Shown here: positions 62,063 through 64,000 of the stretch, one piece after another
How positions within the stretch are numbered: the stretch's first letter is position 1
Layout of the letters: every line of letters starts with the position of its first letter
The notes under the pieces: model-generated
Database searches by the model: none
Told to the model about the DNA's origin: nothing
What the model saw: only the letters and a program-made list of their open reading frames with translations
Source of the DNA: Bacterioplanes sanyensis
GTDB lineage: Bacteria > Pseudomonadota > Gammaproteobacteria > Pseudomonadales > Oceanobacteraceae
NCBI RefSeq assembly: GCF_014652515.1
Contig: NZ_BMYY01000006.1
Coordinates: 148,294-212,293, forward strand
Direction: 5' to 3'
DNA: 64,000 bases
Made by a program: the position numbers and the translations under genes

Positions 62063-62899
62063 TTGACAATAATTACTCGTCTGGATTCTCAGGTGATACA
62101 CAGAAAACTAGGTGGCATTTTAACTATCGGAAATGACGATGTATTTAGAAGCATAGTTAATCTAGGTTCTTTGATGCTAGAAGGTTCAAATTATGAAACA
62201 CTTTCAAAACTGGACTACTTGCCTACGATTCTTTTGTATGGTCCTCCCAATACAGGGAAAACAACTATAGTATATCGTTTGTTTGAAACGCTGAAGTCTA
62301 TTAATAATAATTTAAATTTATACTATATGGATTTTTCATTAGTTATGTCGTCAGAATATGGAGGTACATCAAAAAATGTAGTGTCTGCTTTTGATGATTT
62401 GATTTCTGACTGTTCTATTGATGATCCTAAAATTCTATTGGTTGATGAAATTGATCAGTTTTGTATGTCCCGTGATAAAGCAAATGAACATGATGCCTCA
62501 CGTCGTGCGATGTCTTCGTTTATGTTGGAACTTGATAGGCTTCACCCTTCGAATTTACAGGGGTTGATTGTAGTTGCAATTAGCAATGTTCAAACTATGC
62601 TCGATGCAGCCGTAATAAGGCGTTTTAATTTGAAAATTAAGGTTGACGAGCAGTTGGATTTCGAATATTTTAAGGATTATATAAATGAGCTTGAAAGTTT
62701 GTTTAATGATCTAAATCTCGAAGGTGAATTAATCAACCTATACGACATTTATAAGCGTAAGAGGCTTACGATTCCTGATGTAAAAGGGTGTTTTAGAGAT
62801 GCTTTAAGTAGTATTGGCAACATTGAAAAACTATCAAACAGTTGTGTGCTTAAAGCATTTGACAACGCATACAGTTCAGTAGACAACAAACTGGAGTAA
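62063..62899 (+). CDS. AAA+ ATPase (integron cassette 2, gene 1)
   Basis: A 278-residue ATPase. Walker A is GPPNTGKT (60-67), Walker B is ILLVDEID (124-131), sensor 1 is VVAISN (170-175) and a candidate arginine finger is RRF (186-188). The C-terminal lid includes RLTIPDVKGCFRDALSSIGN. It resembles the single-module AAA proteins used as remodelling motors, but I cannot place it in a named family. I put the start at TTG 62063, after GAGGA. The frame is open back to 62000, but that part lies in the attC site. Three small genes follow with gaps of three bases or less, so it is the motor of a four-gene unit. Confidence 0.85.
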   Translation: MTIITRLDSQVIHRKLGGILTIGNDDVFRSIVNLGSLMLEGSNYETLSKLDYLPTILLYGPPNTGKTTIVYRLFETLKSINNNLNLYYMDFSLVMSSEYGGTSKNVVSAFDDLISDCSIDDPKILLVDEIDQFCMSRDKANEHDASRRAMSSFMLELDRLHPSNLQGLIVVAISNVQTMLDAAVIRRFNLKIKVDEQLDFEYFKDYINELESLFNDLNLEGELINLYDIYKRKRLTIPDVKGCFRDALSSIGNIEKLSNSCVLKAFDNAYSSVDNKLE

Positions 62900-62902
62900 A
62901 AA

Positions 62903-63127
62903 GTGAGCAGAGAATTTGAAACAGATGAAGATGAAATGATCTTCCACTTACAGTTACATAGAGACACAATTATTTGGCTGTGTGAGAAGTTTAAAGAGCA
63001 AGGGATTAAGCATAAGAGAACTCGTGGCAACACACCTGAAGGCGATATCCTATTAATAAATGAAGAGGATGCCCCTAAAGTAAAAAGCTTAATTCGTCAC
63101 TATCATAAAGAGTTCAATGGAGGCTAG
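62903..63127 (+). CDS. Small unknown protein, 74 residues (cassette 2, gene 2)
   Basis: An acidic N terminus (MSREFETDEDEMIFHLQLHR) leads to a helix and a basic turn (FKEQGIKHKRTRGNTPEGD), then KVKSLIRHYHKEFNGG. It starts at GTG, with TGGAG from the end of the ATPase gene as ribosome site. No membrane segment is present. It is not recognised; the pattern could be an adaptor or a short nucleic-acid-binding protein. Confidence 0.75.
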   Translation: MSREFETDEDEMIFHLQLHRDTIIWLCEKFKEQGIKHKRTRGNTPEGDILLINEEDAPKVKSLIRHYHKEFNGG

Positions 63128-63128
63128 T

Positions 63129-63368
63129 ATGTCTAAAAATGATACGAAAAAACCTCCTTCCATTGAAGTAAAAACTAACTATGTGCATGCAGGTGTGGTT
63201 AGAGATATGTTTAAAAAGCGTGAAAAAGCCGGTGTTATGCCGGTAGGGATGGTAACGACAGACCGGTTTTCCGATCCAGCTAAGAAATTGTTGGATGAGC
63301 GTGGTGTAGCATGGGCTGAAATCCCAGAGTCGGAGATACTGGAATCGGAAAAGAGTGAGAAGGAGTAG
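63129..63368 (+). CDS. Small unknown protein, 79 residues (cassette 2, gene 3)
   Basis: The start at ATG 63129 follows GGAGG, which itself contains the stop region of gene 2. A lysine-rich start (MSKNDTKKPPSIEVKTNYVH) is followed by VGMVTTDRFSDPAKKLLDER, then GVAWAEIPESEI. The last stretch resembles the C-terminal strand-helix-strand of Mrr-like PD-(D/E)xK folds (vTtdrFs..Ak.la...gv..i), but no catalytic D-ExK is present. It might be a partner or recognition module. Function unknown. Confidence 0.7.
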   Translation: MSKNDTKKPPSIEVKTNYVHAGVVRDMFKKREKAGVMPVGMVTTDRFSDPAKKLLDERGVAWAEIPESEILESEKSEKE

Positions 63369-63370
63369 GT

Positions 63371-63748
63371 ATGGATATTGAGTTGCTAGAAGTCTCTACA
63401 GATGATCAAGTTGTAGAAAGTGAAATCTTTAGCTTTTCATCAGAATTTTTTCTTCGCTTGAGTAATTCGGAGTTTTCTAAACTTGGCGTGTCGGTAAAAA
63501 AAGTCGTAAAGGTTGATGGGGAAAGTGTAGATTTTAAGCTATGTGATCTTTCGCCATTTATTAGAGATTCGATTGTTAGGTTTCTGGAAGAGTTGCTCGT
63601 AGATGTTGTCACAGAGAGTTTGGATAGGCTTGGTGAGTCCCCATCGAAAGACGAATTCGAAGAATATACATATGATCTGAAAGAACTTACTAGGTTTATT
63701 AGAACGCTTAGAATCGCAAGATACACATACTTAAAAAGGGTGGGTTAA
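63371..63748 (+). CDS. Unknown acidic helical protein, 125 residues (cassette 2, gene 4)
   Basis: A mostly acidic, helical protein (MDIELLEVSTDDQVVESEIF; RFLEELLVDVVTESLDRLGE; LKELTRFIRTLRIARYTYLK). A good GGAG site overlaps the end of gene 3. No domain is recognised. The last helix is basic and amphipathic. It ends the cassette eight bases before the attC R'' arm. Confidence 0.75.
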   Translation: MDIELLEVSTDDQVVESEIFSFSSEFFLRLSNSEFSKLGVSVKKVVKVDGESVDFKLCDLSPFIRDSIVRFLEELLVDVVTESLDRLGESPSKDEFEEYTYDLKELTRFIRTLRIARYTYLKRVG

Positions 63749-63755
63749 ATAAATC

Positions 63756-63778
63756 ACATAACAAAGCATTTAAGAGTG
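63756..63778 (+). repeat. Truncated attC of cassette 2
   Basis: ACATAAC is the R'' arm. AAATCACATAAC (63751-63762) is the exact 12-base reverse complement of GTTATGTGATTT at the left boundary of cassette 2 (62011-62022), which proves the two ends belong to one cassette. AAAGCATTTAAGAG follows like the L'' arm of Vibrio-type attC sites, but the complementary half is absent. Confidence 0.8.
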
Positions 63779-63780
63779 AT

Positions 63781-63940
63781 CCTGATCTTGCCCCGCTTTA
63801 ATGGGCACCAACGTCAAACAGACGAGGTGCCCAATGCCAAAACCCAATCAGCCAAGAAAGACTTGTTTAAGGATCAAACCGTCAGATTTAGCTTGATTGA
63901 AGGGTGAGTTCAGGATGTTGCTACCGCCTTGATCTTAGGT
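63781..63940 (+). mobile_element. Remnant of an IS3-family insertion sequence
   Basis: The left part (CTGATCTTGCCCCGCTTTAA) resembles IS3-type ends. The following frame starts MPKPNQPRKT (ATG 63834), typical of an IS3-family orfA, then shifts frame, with IEG, a stop and VQDVATALI recognisable from the helix-turn-helix. It has no orfB and is cut by the next element. The right edge is approximate. Confidence 0.65.
63834..63940 (+). pseudogene. Decayed IS3 orfA fragment
   Basis: Start MPKPNQPRKT matches N termini of IS3-group OrfA proteins. The continuing frame has a frameshift near 63864 and a stop at about 63903, and ends at the junction with the next element. Confidence 0.6.
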
Positions 63941-64000
63941 AGTGTTCAGAATTCTGTGTCATTTCTTTATCCTATGCAAAAAGAGACGACACATGACCCA
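63941..64000 (+). mobile_element. Left end of an IS256-like insertion sequence
   Basis: GTGTTCAGAATTCTGTGTC fits the terminal inverted repeats of IS256-group elements. It is followed 30 bp on by AGAGACGACAC and an ATG at 63993 (ATGACCCA), where a transposase would begin. The rest lies outside the window, so the family is a probable call. Confidence 0.6.

Noticed and set aside
62899..63371. Cassette 2 as several separate cassettes
   Set aside because: The gaps between the four genes are at most three bases or overlaps, leaving no room for attC sites, and the outer ends match each other.
1..64000. tRNA, rRNA or CRISPR features
   Set aside because: No cloverleaf with conserved TTCGAATC-type arm, no rRNA sequence and no regularly spaced direct repeats were found by reading; a covariance-model search would be decisive.

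Overview
The window looks like chromosomal DNA of a marine, aerobic, heterotrophic gammaproteobacterium, probably in the Oceanospirillales (the Oceanobacter, Thalassolituus or Bacterioplanes neighbourhood; this is inferred from gene content, not measured). Pointers are the fbp/mpl divergent pair, a leuS-lptE-holA operon, cytochrome c4, three TonB-dependent receptors, a FadL porin, a MalT/AlkS-like LuxR regulator and many Gram-negative lipoproteins. No rRNA, tRNA or CRISPR array was seen.

Layout. 1-4938: a TonB receptor, a periplasmic binding protein and a hybrid sensor kinase in one overlapping operon. 4929-24180: mostly housekeeping genes (fbp, mpl, ubiX, a lipoamide-dehydrogenase relative, gloA, a peroxiredoxin-glutaredoxin, fadL, holA, lptE, leuS, cytochrome c4, a fused 5-oxoprolinase, grxD). 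24277-31432: an iron-type cluster with a candidate Fur box (DUF4856 lipoprotein, imelysin, DUF1513 protein, membrane hydroxylase, FecA-like receptor). 31524-37208: regulators and an exported methyltransferase-like lipoprotein. 37421-40118: a decayed stretch with a MITE-like element, an SbtA/SbtB bicarbonate-transport pair, gene remnants and a GNAT acetyltransferase. 40250-42301: a third TonB receptor.

42364-52484 is one tightly overlapped minus-strand operon of eleven genes: ybgA-like, a MerR regulator of LitR/CarH type, photolyase, fatty-acid desaturase, NTF2-like, SDR, FAD oxidoreductase, DUF1365, Cfa-type methyltransferase, DUF2878 and an exported protein. It reads as a light or photo-oxidative-stress membrane-lipid programme. 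TGTATA motifs spaced 11 bp apart, the layout of CarH operators, lie before this operon, before the acyl-CoA dehydrogenase (54285) and before a DUF6482 gene (58430), which suggests a small regulon. The acyl-CoA dehydrogenase also carries a near-perfect 28-bp palindrome of PsrA type.

58862-64000 is the most interesting part: a chromosomal integron. It has an IntI-type integrase on the minus strand, a perfect LexA box (CTG-N10-CAG) upstream of it, a probable attI junction near 60056, and two AT-rich cassettes reading away from the integrase. Cassette 1 encodes an OLD-like ATPase with a TOPRIM domain and ends in a well-formed 60-bp attC. Cassette 2 carries four genes in translational series: an AAA+ ATPase and three small unknown proteins. 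Its attC is cut off by an IS3-type orfA remnant, itself cut by the end of an IS256-like element at the window edge. Cassette 1 is a likely phage-defence gene. Cassette 2 is the best candidate here for an undescribed system.
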